Shown: piece by piece, positions 1-27,044 of the stretch
How positions within the stretch are numbered: the first letter of the stretch is position 1
How the letters are laid out: each line of letters starts with the position of its first letter
Source of the DNA: Cristatella mucedo
Taxonomy: Eukaryota; Bryozoa; Phylactolaemata; Cristatellidae
Assembly (NCBI GenBank): GCA_009760855.2
Contig: WPIO01000017.1
Coordinates: forward strand, 5,225,001-5,289,000
Direction of reading: 5' to 3'
Length of the DNA: 64,000 nt
Program-made: the position numbers and the translations under genes
The notes under the pieces: generated by a model
What the model was told of the DNA's origin: nothing
Databases searched by the model: none
What the model saw: only the letters and a program-made list of their open reading frames with translations

Positions 1-236
1 TCACTGCACGACAATAACGCTGCCGGCTATCGATTGCATGGAATCAAGCAGCTTTGTAAATTAGACCACGCCACGGAAGGCTTCCCAGCTCAATATGCTG
101 AAGTTCTCCTGGGCTGGCAAAGTTACAGATCAAGATACGTACGACGCACGCACGCCCTCAATGCAGCCGGCGAACCGAACATGAAAAACTGCGCAACGTC
201 GGCGCAGCGCCGAAAATGTCGCCGTGTCGTCCTTAC
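1..236 (-). other. KIF5 intron 13 fragment, no feature seen
   Basis: Sequence downstream of the last recognised kinesin exon. Neither strand shows the next expected stalk segment, and no repeat family was recognised. Confidence 0.5.
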
Positions 237-14264
<14,028 letters not shown>

Positions 14265-14970
14265 CTGTGTAATAGGCTGCCTCTATTTATTCTGGAACAG
14301 GCAGATGATCACCGCAGTTGGACGTGCCAAAGGTTACCAGAGGTCAGTTCTGCATTTCGCTATCATCGCGACGGACAACGCAAGGAGCAGGGTATATGTT
14401 TACACTCCCAGAGGCAAGGCGACGAGGCGCAACACCTCAGTTGATATAGAAAAACGGAACAACTGGAACCACTGTATGCCTGAGGCGATGTTTCCGGGGT
14501 GGCTCACGCCCGCTGGTGAAGAATATGGGCGTGGAGGGTAACGCTTTCTGTAGGCACGGTGGCCTATATTTTACGCGTATTTTTCTAGATTCCTCAAGAT
14601 GATTAATGTAAGTACGTGTTTTATTTAAATTTGACTTACATCTCGAACTCGTACCAGCTTGGGACCGGATCTAAATGCAATCGAGAAAGGAGCACTGCGT
14701 GAGTGGCGTGCAGGGGTACTCGCTATAGCCACTTATCAAGATTACTCTCTGTTGTAGCGTCGGAGTACGCTATTTGTATGCAAGTGACAACAGCTAAACA
14801 GCTGGATTCACATCGGAGCCATCACATCAGTGTTCACGGGAAATGTGGGTCAAACCACCACGAGAGGTTACCCGGTTCAATTACTCAAAATTGTTTATGA
14901 ACTAATAGCCCTCGGGCAATCCAAGGATTCTCGCAGATTTTAGGCCACGATGACATTTTAGTCGCGGATG
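14265..14970. other. Upstream region of KIF5 (promoter or 5' noncoding exon expected)
   Basis: On the minus strand the bases just before the start ATG read like a 3' splice site (ctattacacag). A transcription start is not identifiable by eye. A plus-strand open frame at 14098-14541 overlaps KIF5 exon 1 and has no recognisable homology. Confidence 0.4.
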
Positions 14971-14989
14971 ACTGCGATTATATGCGATC

Positions 14990-15105
14990 GTGTTTCCTTT
15001 TCAGCAAATGTAAAGCGCTTAGAAAGAGATTGAGTTCTCCAAGGGCGCTTTATCAAGTGTATTATTATTACTATTATTATCATTATTGTTATTATTATGA
15101 CTACG
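14990..15105 (+). repeat. Solo L2 3' tail
   Basis: gcaaatgtaaagcgcttag, agagattgagttctcc, gggcgctttatcaagtg, then ATT/ATC repeats. No coding part of the LINE precedes it. Lies directly left of the Tigger terminus. Confidence 0.75.
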
Positions 15106-15604
15106 AATAAACAGTCGACTCTGCGTGTAAGAATATCAGATATAGGAATACTCCTCTTATAAGAATAGGAGTTCTGCATCCAAGATTTTTGCACATTTTA
15201 CGAAGTGGGAATTCCGTCTTAATGAAAATCAGATGTAAGAATACTCCGCACGAAGAAATAGGAGTCGAAATTTATTTTCTATCCGTACTCCTCTTAAATG
15301 CAAACTTACATCATTAAATACAATAAGCATCATTTATATGGGCATTTCACCGCTAATTTACTGATTTCGTGTCGTTTGCTAGCTGTAATGACCCGCGATT
15401 ATGGACTATGAACTTGACAACTGAACTCTCGATTACAAACTATGAGCTCTTTCGAACTATGAGCTTTAACCCTGAATTATTATTGAGCCACTTATTAAAT
15501 AACCGCGATAAGCCGAGGCTTGTGAGCAGCGCGATGCACGATTATGTACGAATGAGATTTTGGCATGACTTAATAGCTGGCCAGTATTTAAGGCACGGCT
15601 CTGA

Positions 15605-15846
<242 letters not shown>

Positions 15847-16189
15847 GCAACGGTCTGCTAGTCGGTGAGCCTTGGCACTGATCGCGAGCCGCTGTAAGCA
15901 GGTTAGCGAGTCGGCTGGAAGTCACCTGTTGTATCAGCCGCAATATGCTGGCTATTTCTGTGCTTTTATGAATACGGGTGTTGTCTTTAGCGCTGCGTGC
16001 AGAATATCGAGCGCCTCGCTATCGTCGGCGCATCGCTACGGTTTTTGCACATTCCACGCGTTGTGCCGCGAACCTCGCTAGTTTTGGTAGTGCGGTCATA
16101 ACGCCGTCATTTTTGACGGGCTAATAAGTAGCTATAATTTAGTAGGCTAATAAGTATATATAATTTAGTAAATTCTGTTATAGCAGAAT

Positions 16190-17368
16190 CGTGGCTAGTG
16201 CTTCGAGAAGAAATACGCTTACAACTGAGAAAAAGCTGCAATTGCAAGTTTTGGAGGCATTAAAATAAAAAAACAGCCGTTGCTGAGAAGTTACACGTGA
16301 GTCAGTCAACTATTTCTAAAATAAAGAAAGCAGAAAAAGAGATTCGCCATGAAGCGCTAACCAACGAAAATCTGAACCGAGAAAGTAAGCGTGAAAGTCC
16401 AAACAAAGTGTTGCAGATGCGCTGGTGGACTGGTTGTATCAAATGCGTCAGCAAAGTGCTGCGATCAATGGCTCATTAACGATCAAGAAGGCGCGGCAAC
16501 TAGCTACGACGCCTCTCTGTACGTCATTGGTTCCAAAAATATTGCTAGCTAGAGCGTCTTAAAACTCTTCATAACGTTGCGTTTATGAAGATTGGCGGTG
16601 AAAAGGGCTGCTGCAGATCATACCAGAGCCGAAAATTGGATTACCAACGTCTTGGCCACCTCGATTGAAGGGTACGATGCATCCGATATCATTAATGCCG
16701 ACGAAACAGGCCTATTGTACAAAGTTGCGCCCTCTGGCACATTAGCTGTCGCCGGTACTCAAACCAACTGGTGGAGAGACGCCGACAGAACGAATGGCTA
16801 CTCTCTCTGCTTCTTCTCTGCGACGCTAATGGTAGCGAAAAGAGGACTACGTAGCGGGGAAATTTGAAAGCTCTCGTGCTGCTTTCGAGCAATCAAAGAA
16901 CCATTCTGTTTGCCGACAACGCGGCTTGTCATAAAGTAGAAGGTCAAGAATAATAAGCTGGAGTTTATGCCTCCGAACGCGACACCTCTTGCACAGCCGC
17001 TTGATCGAGGAATTATTCGCACCGTAAAAGTCCTTTACGGAGCGTGAGTGAAGCGGCAGATGCTTCAGGCCATCGAAAAAGGATGCTCAATTATTTATTA
17101 CGTAAACTCAATTGATGTGCCAGTTGCCTTACGCGTGGTGAAGCAGCCGTGGGTGCTGGTTTTTCCAGCTACGATCCGAAACTGTTTCAGAAAAGCTGGC
17201 TTCTCAACCGTTGGTTTGGGCGACAATGAAGACGATGTTCTGCCGATTCCAGCAGTGACTACTGAGCTAGAAGAAGCAGTCATGCAAGAAGATCTCGAGG
17301 CTTTTGTAAACAGCGATAACGAAGTTGCATGCCCCGGCACGTTAAGCAATGCTGAAATTTTCGAGAAG
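16190..17368 (+). pseudogene. Tigger transposase, N-terminal and catalytic part, disrupted
   Basis: Frameshifted pieces in order. A CENP-B-type helix-turn-helix region (VSQSTISKIKKAEKEI at 16297, then LVDWLYQMRQQSAAI). The first catalytic Asp in NADETGLLYK near 16695. The second in FADNAACHK near 16910. The third in PPNATPLAQPLDRGI near 16970-17015. Then the tail segment KAGFSTVGLGDNED. The stretch between the first and second Asp is shortened. The DDE_1 identity follows from this motif order. Stops and frame changes make it non-functional. Confidence 0.8.
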
Positions 17369-17398
17369 TATCAAGTGCATTATTATTATATTATTATA

Positions 17399-20300
17399 AG
17401 TACACGTGGATATCTAAACGCTTATCGGTTCGGGCTGCTGGATCTCACACGCTGGCTGCTGCCTTAGCTACGCCGGCGGCTAGTAACCTGCATGTTAGTT
17501 ATGATCGTCAGCAGCTTTTATCGCTTCGTCATCTAGATCAAATGCATTTCTAGATATTAATGCTGTTTCTAAGATTCGTGAACTATGCATCAACAAAAGA
17601 AAAGCACCCCACAGCCGCCGCGGTGGCCGGAACCGCCAACTCAGACGCAGCTCGTTGGGCGAGAACTACGAGCTGAATACCAGCTCGTTTGGTATTTCTA
17701 GCATCGTCTCGAACCTCTCAGCACGTTCCCCCAAATGCGTGACCATGAATCTCTCTAACTTAGTGGTCATCAGGCCTGTTGTAACTCCATCGGCCAGACT
17801 TAACGCTTGCCTTTGGAATCCGAATTTGGAATTCCGACTCCTCGCTCAATGTGCAATAAACCTCTGGTAATAAGCGACCTTATTTCTGAAAATGGTATCG
17901 ACCTGCTCGCCCTAACTGAAACTTGGCTAAAATCGATAAACTGCCCGACAATAAAAGACGCTACTCCAACTGGATTCTCGTTCTTTCACATCCCTAGATC
18001 AATCGAAACTGCAGGTGGAGTTGCTGTTATCGTGCGCTCGAAATTCAACTTCAAGCTATTTGCGGTACCCTCGAAGCAGTCTTTTGAATCAATTGTCTTG
18101 GTCTCCCCCGAAAACAAGCTACCGATAGTGGCAGTAGTCTATCGCCCACCAGGTACCAAATCCTCCTTTATCTCAGATTTCTCCGATCTCATTTCAATTC
18201 TCTGTGCAAGAAATCGATCCTTCCTCGTTATGGGTTATTTCAACGTTCACTTTGATAACTTATCTGACCCTTTCAGCACCGAATTTCGTGCATTGACTGA
18301 CTCATTGTCTCTTGTGGCTCATGTGCATGGCCCTACCCACATCAAGGGTCACACGCTCGACCAGATTTTCTCATACAACTGCACTTTGTCATCACCAATT
18401 ATTACCAAATCCTGCTTATCTGACCACATGCAGATCTCATTCAATCTACAGTGTGTGCCCACCTCCTCCTCTAAAATAACCTGTGAATCGCGAAACCTCA
18501 AGACCCTTGACATCGATGCTGTCCGTGCGAGAATATCTGTTTCGCCTCTGCTGCTCAGTCCTCCCTCCGATCTGTCATCATTGGTTGAGAGCTACGACAC
18601 GACACTAGCTGACACGCTCGACGAGTTTGAACCTCTGACTAAGCACACTGCGCGGCCTCGCCCAGATGGCCCATGGTTTACCGCAGACATTAAACTAGCC
18701 AGGTCTACTAATGCTCTAGCTTGAAAAAGCATACGCAAGATCCAGACTGACTGTCCATCGACAGGCATATGAAGACTACTGCAGGTCGTACCAATCGATC
18801 CTAGCAAAGGCCAAGTCTAGCTTCTATAGAAACATTGTTGAATCACAGATGCACAATCCAAAAATGCTGATGTTGACAATAAACCATCTCCTCAACCGAT
18901 CCCATGTTAGCTCCTTACCTGATGATCCTTGTGATGATCTAGCCGATCGCTTCCCTCGATTCTTCATGCAGAAGATAGACAAGATCAGGGAGTTCATCCG
19001 CTGCGATGACAACATCCCCCCTAGAATGCTATTCCCCGATTCCTGGCACCACCTCAACGTCTACATTTAAGCAGGTTACTAGTGATCTCGTCCTGAAGTT
19101 CATATCCCAATCAAAGAAGACATCAAGTCCTCTGGACCCTATTCCCACTGTCCTGCTCTTACGTTGCATTGATCTGCTGCTGCCATGCATAACTCACATC
19201 ATTAATATGTCATTAGCCTCAGGTCATGTCCCAGCACCTTTAAAAAAAGCTGTAGTCAGGCCACTTCTCAAGAAAGCGACACTTGACCAAGAGAACTTGA
19301 GCAACTACCGCCCAGTCTCCCTTCTACCATTCCTATCAAAGACATTGGAACGGGCGTGGCGGACCAGCTGAACTCATATATTGAAACCTCAAACCTTGCC
19401 AGTAAGTTCCAGTCTGGCTTTAGAGCTAATCACTCCACCGAGTCAGCATTACTTAGGGTGTACAGCGACCTACTTAAGAATGCAGACATAGGTAGAGTCT
19501 CTCTGCTTGTTTTGCTCAATCTTTACGCAGCTTTTGATACTATCGATCACAAAGTTCTTCTAGAGCGCCTCTCATATCGCCTAGGCTCTGCAATCGTCCA
19601 GGTCCTATCTCAGTAGGAGACTCCAGAGTATAGACGCGAATAGACAAAGATCATCCGAGGTACCTCTGAAATATGGGGTACCTCAGGGTTCCATGCTAGG
19701 TCCGGTTCTTTTCACGGCTTATACTCTCCCTCTTGCCGATGTGATTGCCAAGCACAATCTAGGCTTTCACTTGTATGCGGATGACACTCGGTTGTACCTT
19801 TGCTTTGGTCCCTCACAGCTTTCGAGCACCTCAAATTCTGTCAACTCAATTGCCGTATGTATTGATGACATCCGCCCACGGATGTCAGCAAATTTTCTTA
19901 AATTGAATGATGATAAAACTAACTTACTAGTTATGGGCAAACCCAGTGTGATTCAAAAATTGGCAAGGCTGACTCTCAAAATTGGCTCTGCCAGCATATC
20001 TCCTGTTGAATCAGCTCAAAATCTAGGTGTCATGTTCCAAAGTGACCTTTCGTTAGACGACCACATCAGCTCCACAGTCAAATCTGCCTACTTTCAGCAA
20101 CATAACATTGCTAAAATTCGGGCTTGTTTAGATAAGGATACCACGTCTAAGTTGGGCCATGCATTTGTGACATCCCGACTTGACTTCTGTAACTCCCTGC
20201 TTGCTGGCCTACCGGCAAGTGCAATCAGGCGATTGCAGCTGGTGCAAAACTCTGCAGCTAGGCTTGTCTGTCGTGAGCGTTGCAGTTGCCACATCACACC

Positions 20301-20865
20301 ACTTCTCACCGACCTGCACTGGCTACCAGTCAAGCAACGGATCGACTTTAAGGTTTTGTCGCTCACTTTTAGGTCCCTTCATTCTTTGGCTCTAGCCTAT
20401 CTGTCAGATATACTCCACCACCAGGCCAAGCATCGTACCACCCGCTTTTCGGAATCCAATAGTTTACCAATACCTCGTACAAACCTCAAATCCTTGGAGA
20501 CCGTGCATTTAGTTCGTATGCTCCCAAAACCTGGAACTCCCTCCCGACTTGCGTCAGAACATCCCCTGACTTGACCACATTTAAAAAGAACTTTAAAACA
20601 CACCTATTTAGGACAGCATTTAGTGGGTCCTTGTGATTCGTCCTTCACGTGCTTATGCGTGCTGACACTGTGCATGCTGCCACTAACCACATTTGCATGC
20701 TGACCCTGTGCATGTTACCCCTAACCACTATGTTAATGATGTTTATCAAGCATGATATTACTCACGATTCAATCGCGTTTCCCTTTGCAGCAAATGTAAA
20801 GCGCCTAGGAAGAGATTGAGTTCTCTGAGGGCACTTTATCAAGTGCATTTTTATTATTATTATTA
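17399..20865 (+). mobile_element. L2-clade non-LTR retrotransposon, near full length, inserted in Tigger
   Basis: AP-endonuclease domain at 17850-18450 (LALTETWLKS, VVYRPPG, SDHMQISFNL). The usual GDFN motif reads GYFN, so a catalytic Asp is lost. Linker at 18480-19370. Reverse transcriptase at 19070-20200 (RANHSTESALLRV, AAFDTIDHKVLLERL, LYADDTRLYL near 19770). C-terminal region through 20630 (RLVCRERCSCHITPLL, DLHWLPVKQRIDFKVL). The 3' tail at 20790-20865 is gtaaagcgcc ... ctctgagggcactttatc plus ATT repeats. At least four frameshifts or stops. Flanked on both sides by Tigger transposase sequence, which sets the order of insertion. Confidence 0.88.
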
Positions 20866-21075
20866 CAGCGAAAGCGTCAAAATGGGGATTATGGCAACGC
20901 ACAGAAGAGCTTGAAGAGATGCAGTTGCTGGAGGTACGCAGAGTGGAAGAAACGAAGAAACATTACATGCGCTGGAAACTATTCTTTATTACGTTGAGCA
21001 AAATCCTACAAAATACAATGAGAGCTTACAATTGCAGATAAGATCGAGAAAACGCACCCCAAAATAACATCCAGC
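20866..21075 (+). pseudogene. Tigger transposase C-terminal fragment
   Basis: In one frame reads ETLHALETILYYVEQN then YNESLQLQIRSRKR, the hydrophobic repeat-like end common to TIGD/Tigger transposases. An upstream TGA breaks the frame. It is the continuation of the coding piece that stops at 17368. Confidence 0.65.
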
Positions 21076-21398
21076 GGTAAATTACAGGCGTCTATTAATA
21101 ATCAGAGCATTATTATGTATGCCTTGATTGCTGCATGTGTTTAAATTGACAATAAAGATATCCCGTGAAGCCGTAAGCCATATTAGTCTCACTCCGTAAA
21201 TGGGAATATTCCACGTGTAAGAATGCCTATATGCCGGTCCAAGCGTACGTTCATTAAGCGTTCATTTATTGGCGGAGTCGACTGTATTCGGCTGTATCGG
21301 CTTCCGACCAGACGTTTCAGACGCAGACTACGCCTAGTAGCCGCCATCAAGAGTGTATGCTCATGGCCATCGAGTAATATGGCATCTAGGTACTCAAA

Positions 21399-21535
21399 AG
21401 TCTGTTGGCCACCGAATGGGTACCGAAAGCCGCTTAGGCTGTGAGTGCGCTATACAAAACTCTCCTGCGTAACACCCACCTGGTCTTTATGACTTTGTGG
21501 AGTTACAGACGGAGATACATTACATTACATTAATA
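21399..21535 (+). repeat. CR1-like LINE (family 2) 3' terminus
   Basis: gtctgttggccaccgaatg ... aaaactctcctgcgtaaca ... tttgtggagttacag ... gagatacattacatt matches the ends at 29297-29412 and 39168-39308. It ends in ACATT repeats rather than ATT, so this is a different LINE family from the L2 copies. Confidence 0.75.
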
Positions 21536-22529
21536 GCGAGCATAAAAATTGTAAAGCCGAGGTTCCAGAGCGGCAAAAGCGAGGTCTATTGAACTCTACC
21601 GTATGCTCCGTTGCCTCTCATAGAGGTGTTATTGCAGCCCATATGTGCGTTAAATATACAAGTTTATTTATTTAACTGCTTATTAAGGAGTAGAGCTTTT
21701 TCTCTCAAAGTTTCTATGCGATATGCAGATTTCTAACCTTCTGTAAGGTCACCAGTACCAGGAGATAATTGATAGCTCAGTCCTGCCACGCCCGAGCGGA
21801 ATAAGCGGCCACGGAAACAACTCCTTTATCGCAACCGCAGCGCGGCGCATATACCGGGTGGTAATCGCTGATACTGCTGGAACTGGCACCTTCAAGAACA
21901 GCTTTTGAATCATAGAAACTACATCAATTCTGGAAGGTATTGTGACGGTAGAGAAAACACGAGTGCATTTATCATCGCCCTAATTACTTAGCAATTGTTC
22001 ACTTCCTAACTTATAGGTTCCACAGAGCATTTCACCGCGAAAGAGTGCCACACCTAGTTGATAGTTGAAGATAGATCCCGTTCTTAATGGTTACACTGCA
22101 TAGCAGGATTTTTGTCTCTGGAGTAATCAGTGTAATTCCGAACCGCTAATATTTGAGAAATACAGAAAATGGCCGTTACTCCCTACAGACCTTGCTTTAG
22201 TGACTTGAAAAGTGTTTGGTCTGAAATTAGCCCAATTCCAATGAGGAGGCTAACATATTCGCGTCTTTTGGTTCGCATTGAATCAGAAAGAACTTGAATA
22301 AAAATAATGTGGTTACTCTGGAGTCTTACAAAAAAAAGATCACTCGATACTCAAGAGGTTTCAGAAATGAGGATGCATTCTAGATTTGTAGCTACACTGC
22401 AAATCCTATTCTCGAAGAAGCCATCAACAATAGTGTCCATCCTTTTTTATTTGTGCTCTTTTCATGTTTCTTCATCATTTTTTCTGTTTTCTGTTTCTTT
22501 TTTAATGACGTTCAAAGTTTAACATATCC
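21536..22529. other. AT-rich intergenic DNA, nothing recognised
   Basis: Short stop-rich frames only. No repeat family from elsewhere in the window was recognised here. Confidence 0.5.
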
Positions 22530-23610
22530 CTACGAAAGCGCCTGCCTCGCTCTTCTGAGTAAGTCAGCTCCCTTGTTCTCCTCGATTATTACAAGATGAA
22601 TATCAAGGAAATAGACTTTGATGAAAATTCTGAATTTCCTTGTGGCATAGTTCTATGCGAGGACCTGAGCAAGCTGATAATATCTTTCAGCCTTATGATT
22701 AACCAGGAAGTCGTAAAACACTGCAACAAACCTGTTTCAAGTCGCTTTCTCCGTCGTGTCCACCTTCTGGAGATTCTTCACAGGACTCTATGATCTTCTT
22801 TATCTGTGGTCTGACGTAGTTACCAGCCTTAACCGTTGCCTTAAGCAGCTGTGGAAAGACATGTTGGAGGTAGTTAAAAGCTGCTGACTAATTGTTAAGA
22901 AGAGTGACCAATTGCTTGATACGACCCAACTTGATGAGCAGTGGCGGAATCAGCAGTCTCCGATGGTCTACAAGAGGCTCGCACTTGATGCTGTTCTTCC
23001 ATGCAGGGAACTCGGTTCGCTGCGGACATTCTCCTTTGGACCTTAGTGCATTCAACTTTAGTGCACCTTAGTGTCCCGGTTGCCACTCAAGTAGAGAAAG
23101 CAAGAAAACTCGGTAAAACCGCTTTCGAGGCATGACCAGGAATGACACCACTTTGGAGTCGCTAGTGCCCTCTCAGCCATTATCGCCAGGCGTCAAGGCA
23201 CTGAGCAACATCTTGGCCTTGGCGTAGCCCTCTTTGAGGTGCACCAATTGAGCCGTGTGGAGCGACGGGTACTTGTTCGCATTACGAAGCAGCACAGCTT
23301 TGAGGCTCGTGGATGAAATTGTAATATCTAGGCACTCGGGTGATTCCTATAGCTTCGAATTGACAGGCCATTTTGTACAGCTCATTTTTCCAACTAAAGA
23401 AGTTGGAAACAAGTTGATAACGCTTTCTTCGAGTTGTTACTTTAGCAGTTTCATTCAACAAGCCCTATTCCTCGAGTCTAAATATCAGCTAATCCATCTT
23501 TGGAGGAATGGGACGGAGAGCCAAGCGAATTGCGGTAACGGAGCTCCGGTGGATAAAGAAATATGTGGACACATGATGGGAGGCGCGCTCTGGCTAGTTT
23601 GACGCTTTGA
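22530..23610 (-). pseudogene. Decayed transposon-associated ORF (PLVD...LIPPL-IKLG family)
   Basis: Reading the minus strand with frameshifts gives, in order: TTRRKRYQLVSNFFSWKNE; STSLKAVLLRNANKYPSL with TAQLVHLKEGYAKAKMLL; DSKVVSFLVM; LLEWQPG; RTEFPAWKNSIKCEPLVD; RRLLIPPLLIKLGRIKQLV; FNYLQHVFPQLLKATVKAG then YVRPQI; FVAVFYDFLVNHKAERYYQL; IKVYFLDIHLVIIEE. This order matches a protein family I remember as widespread and multicopy in invertebrate genomes (typically CEWDSR ... LLPPLHIKLGLMK ... FLHSHLDFFPEN). It has no settled name known to me and is presumed mobile-element derived. Several stops and frame changes: a pseudogene. Confidence 0.6.
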
Positions 23611-24164
23611 AGGGTCCACCATGCAGAAGCAGCAGTTTCTTGAGTGATTAGTCGGCTCCCCCAAATGTTTGGTATTGCAAACTTTAAGGCTCTCTTTTCT
23701 TTTCGTGTACCCTTCTATAAACCTATAAACGCACCAGAATTATGTTGGCTGAAAATCTATTCTGCTCATTTTCCAATAGCGTACAAGAAATTCTGTACCC
23801 AGGCTGGGTTCGGTTGGCTGGGACCGGACGGCTATAGTGAGGGTTAGGGTCACCGGCTAGGCCGGGGTCAGACCTATGCATTGCCGGATGTGTGGTGACG
23901 AGAGGTCACCGGGGCTCTTGGGTACGGGAAGTTGGCCAAGTAAGTCGTGGTGTTGGAGGCTCCCGGTCTCGCCGAGTTATGCACCTGGATTCGTGCAGGC
24001 GTGCTCCGGCGATGCTGCCACGCACGCAAGGGAACGAGTACCCAAGGCCCGAGTGGAGCTGGATAGCTCGCTCGTTGTTGACTTGTTTATACCGCGTTCC
24101 CCGTGTAGCGTGTTCGTGACCCCGTGTGTTGGCGTCTTGCGGTGGAAGCTTACGACTGTGGTAG

Positions 24165-24480
24165 TTGTCGACTCGGACTAGCCAGCAGTTATTCAGCCAG
24201 CCGGGTTTTGGACGGCGTACGCTCGTACTGTTGTGTGCTTCGATGCGCCTTGCACGAAGAACGCCTTGCACGAAGAACGCCAGCACAGAACCAACACCAA
24301 CAGTTTATTCTACTGCAGAGCAGAGGGAGCACGACTTCACTCGCCCCTCTCTCCCCACTGAATCCCCCTCCTCGCCCACGGCTGTGTTTTGGCCGACCCC
24401 GATGGTGAGTCCACCATCTGACTGTGGTTACCGGCCTGTCCAAACCAAACCACAGGCGGACCACAGCTATGCACCACCGG
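24165..24480 (-). repeat. Unclassified dispersed repeat, copy 1
   Basis: Minus strand has caggccggtaaccac, cagatggtggactcacc, atcggggtcggcc, then gtagaataaactgttggtg. The same blocks in the same order lie on the plus strand at 33275-33465. AATAAA in the middle suggests the end of a transcript or an LTR R region. A 16-bp duplication (gccttgcacgaagaac twice) lies at 24247-24283. No coding capacity recognised. Confidence 0.65.
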
Positions 24481-25914
24481 TGATGCTCCTGACACAGCTG
24501 TTTAAGGAAGGAGCGGTACCGGCCTGCATATACTCAGACCACATGTTGGACTCGGGAGTCGGTACAACGACAGGACTGCGGAAGCCGACTGACCCCAACT
24601 AACACGTTTGTTCGCGCTTGCTGTGTCATCTTGCGCTCCCATAGTGTATAATGTATAGGATCCTCCCTGTAGACTTGTTTAGTTCCCCTGTTGTTGTTGG
24701 CGCATGCGTTATTATAAAGATGTTTAACCTGACGGCCGCTCGTCTTACCCTAGCTCGGCGGCATGGCGAGCGGCAGCGTGGCCGGAGTATGGCGGGGTTT
24801 GGCGGGAATTAGCCTCTGACCCCTGGAACCCGGTTACAATTCTATCTACCGAGCAGCGATTGTTCACCTCACCTTCAGGAGTTCTCTTTCAGCGTTCGCA
24901 TGTGAAATGAGGCGCTCAGGCGGTGTCTTGTTCCCCCGACAGGCATGCCGAAGTTGCCATAATAGACCTCACGCACCTTAAAAAAAAGACGCGTTCACTG
25001 GGTATTTTGTCGCTCTGGTCTCAATAAATTGTCCACGCATGTAGCAAAATTCACCAACCTCTTGATAGCATGTCAATCAAATATGGATATTTAGTATTAT
25101 TTTTTCTCTGCAATAAAATTAACGAAGATTTCTTTTAAGGCACCTGTACTGTTACCTTTCTACAGATAATATTTAATAAGATTAAATTAGCCCGCCCTTC
25201 GCTAATTCGGGTAGCAGTACAATACTTAATGATTAATGCTCGAGTATGACGATCGCACCGTGCCAAACAGCAAAACCGGGGAATTTCAAACTGTCAACGT
25301 CATAACCGCAGCTGCCCAAATTTTGTGAAGTAGTAGCTATTTCTTATTATGTTTGGCATAAAGTATTTGACGACCATACTACATTGTAGACAAGGACAAA
25401 ACGTGAATTCAATTCTCTTTTCTAGCTTTAAGACCCAGAGCGGCTAATAGGATCTAGCAACTTTCATAATCTGGCTGATTTAGCATACGAATGTTTCGGC
25501 CTTGATGACGACCTGGTGAAACACATGTCACGGTGAGGAGTGAATGAGAGGGGGACTCGCGTTATGAGAAAACAGCTGACAATAACATCGGTGGATATTA
25601 AATAAAGCTTGCTGCTCACAAAAAGTGAAACACGTAGTTTATATTTGCCGCGCCAGTCACGATCGTCAGTCACTCTACTTCTGGTCAAACTGGTATGAAA
25701 TCAGTCGAGACTTAAGCTTAAAAAATATATCGAAATACTGCACTTAAGCTTAAAAAATATATCGAAAACAATCGGAGAAGTTATCCATTGTATAGATAAT
25801 ATATTTGGGCAAGGTTTTACTTGCATTCTATCATATAATAAGAGAACAGAGCGCTGTCGCTGAATTATAGACATATATGTTCGTGATACCCGATGCATAT
25901 CGAAAATATTGGCT
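24481..25914. other. Intergenic, no gene; 30-bp tandem duplication at 25711-25770
   Basis: Contains a 30-bp direct duplication (acttaagcttaaaaaatata tcgaaa twice). Otherwise AT-rich unique DNA with short frames. Confidence 0.5.
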
Positions 25915-26040
25915 GATATAACAGCTTCGTTTGTATAGCGGCAGAAGAGCCTTATCGGCTATCACTACGGCTTGCAGTTGGCAACAAAGAATCGCCCGCT
26001 GCAGTATTCGAACCCGCTATCTTGGCGGAGAAGCTAGACA
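25915..26040 (-). mobile_element. tRNA-derived SINE, family B
   Basis: Plus strand reads aacagcttcgtttgtatag, cggcagaagagcc, tatcactacggcttgcag, aacaaagaatcgcccgctgc, agtattcgaacccgc: the exact inverse block order of the plus copy at 9766. Confidence 0.75.
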
Positions 26041-26640
26041 ACGTTGCATGTATTGCATTAACCTAGAAGCTTTAGAACTTTGTCTAGGTGAGGTCCGCAG
26101 TGAGAAGAGCAGTCCCTGGCGGCATTTCGTCTGCTAACCTATAAATCTCTATTCTGAAAGTAAGCGATGACAATTAATTGGACTCGAAAATCCATGAACC
26201 ACCTAGAATTAAGCGTGTATGCAACGGCTGCCAATAGTTGAGTTAAAAGTGGCGGCTAAATATGTGCGATGTTCGCCCAAATACACCAGCGTGAGTATGT
26301 GCGACCAGCCTCGCGATGATGAGCAAAAAGGTTCACACTTAAAATAAGATCTCGCCCAAATTTACCAGAAGGCAAAGAGTGCAACACAAATTCTGACGCA
26401 TTTTAATGAAAGTGAAATGAAACGCGAGTGCAGCTGGGCAGACAGCTCGATCAATAGTTCGTGCAGTCAAAGTTCCAAGCTACACTGCAACGCTGAACAT
26501 AAAAAGTTGGTCTTTCGGATCTCAGAAGTTTAACAGGTGACATATAATCCGATGGCCAAAGTCAGAGCTTACTGCACATTTCGAAGCAAGCGGCTTCTGA
26601 GAGAAAACAGCGATGGCTGCTGCTAGTCATGCTAGCGGGG

Positions 26641-26765
26641 CATGGTCTGTTTTGCTGCTAATCAGCTTGTAGAACACGTTGAAAAGAATGAATTGTCACA
26701 GCCATTTCAGTCGGGATTCAAGTAGCACCACTCCACTGAAACTGCTTTCCCTCGTTTAACCTACG
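26641..26765 (+). mobile_element. CR1-like LINE RT fragment
   Basis: Reads NQLVEHVEKNELSQPFQSGF then HHSTETAF, the RT segment preceding the catalytic region in CR1/L2 elements, with an in-frame stop. Short and isolated. Confidence 0.6.
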
Positions 26766-27044
26766 TGCAATGCTCGGGTGCATACAAGCTATGCATCATA
26801 ACTTTATGTCAGTATTTAGGTTTTCTGCCTAGGACAAACCGTAAGTCTGGCTACAAAAATTCGCACACTAGACAAACCTGATGTGTTTTACGAGAAACAC
26901 GGTACAAGCAGTATTTTATTGCCGAAAACCTTGGCTAGTTAGTCACAATCATAAAATTGCTGCGGCATGATTGCATGATCTCCGAGGTTCTGTCGTGTAC
27001 AGAGTCTGTATAGATTCCAGTCAATTTACAAAAATGCTTCAAAA

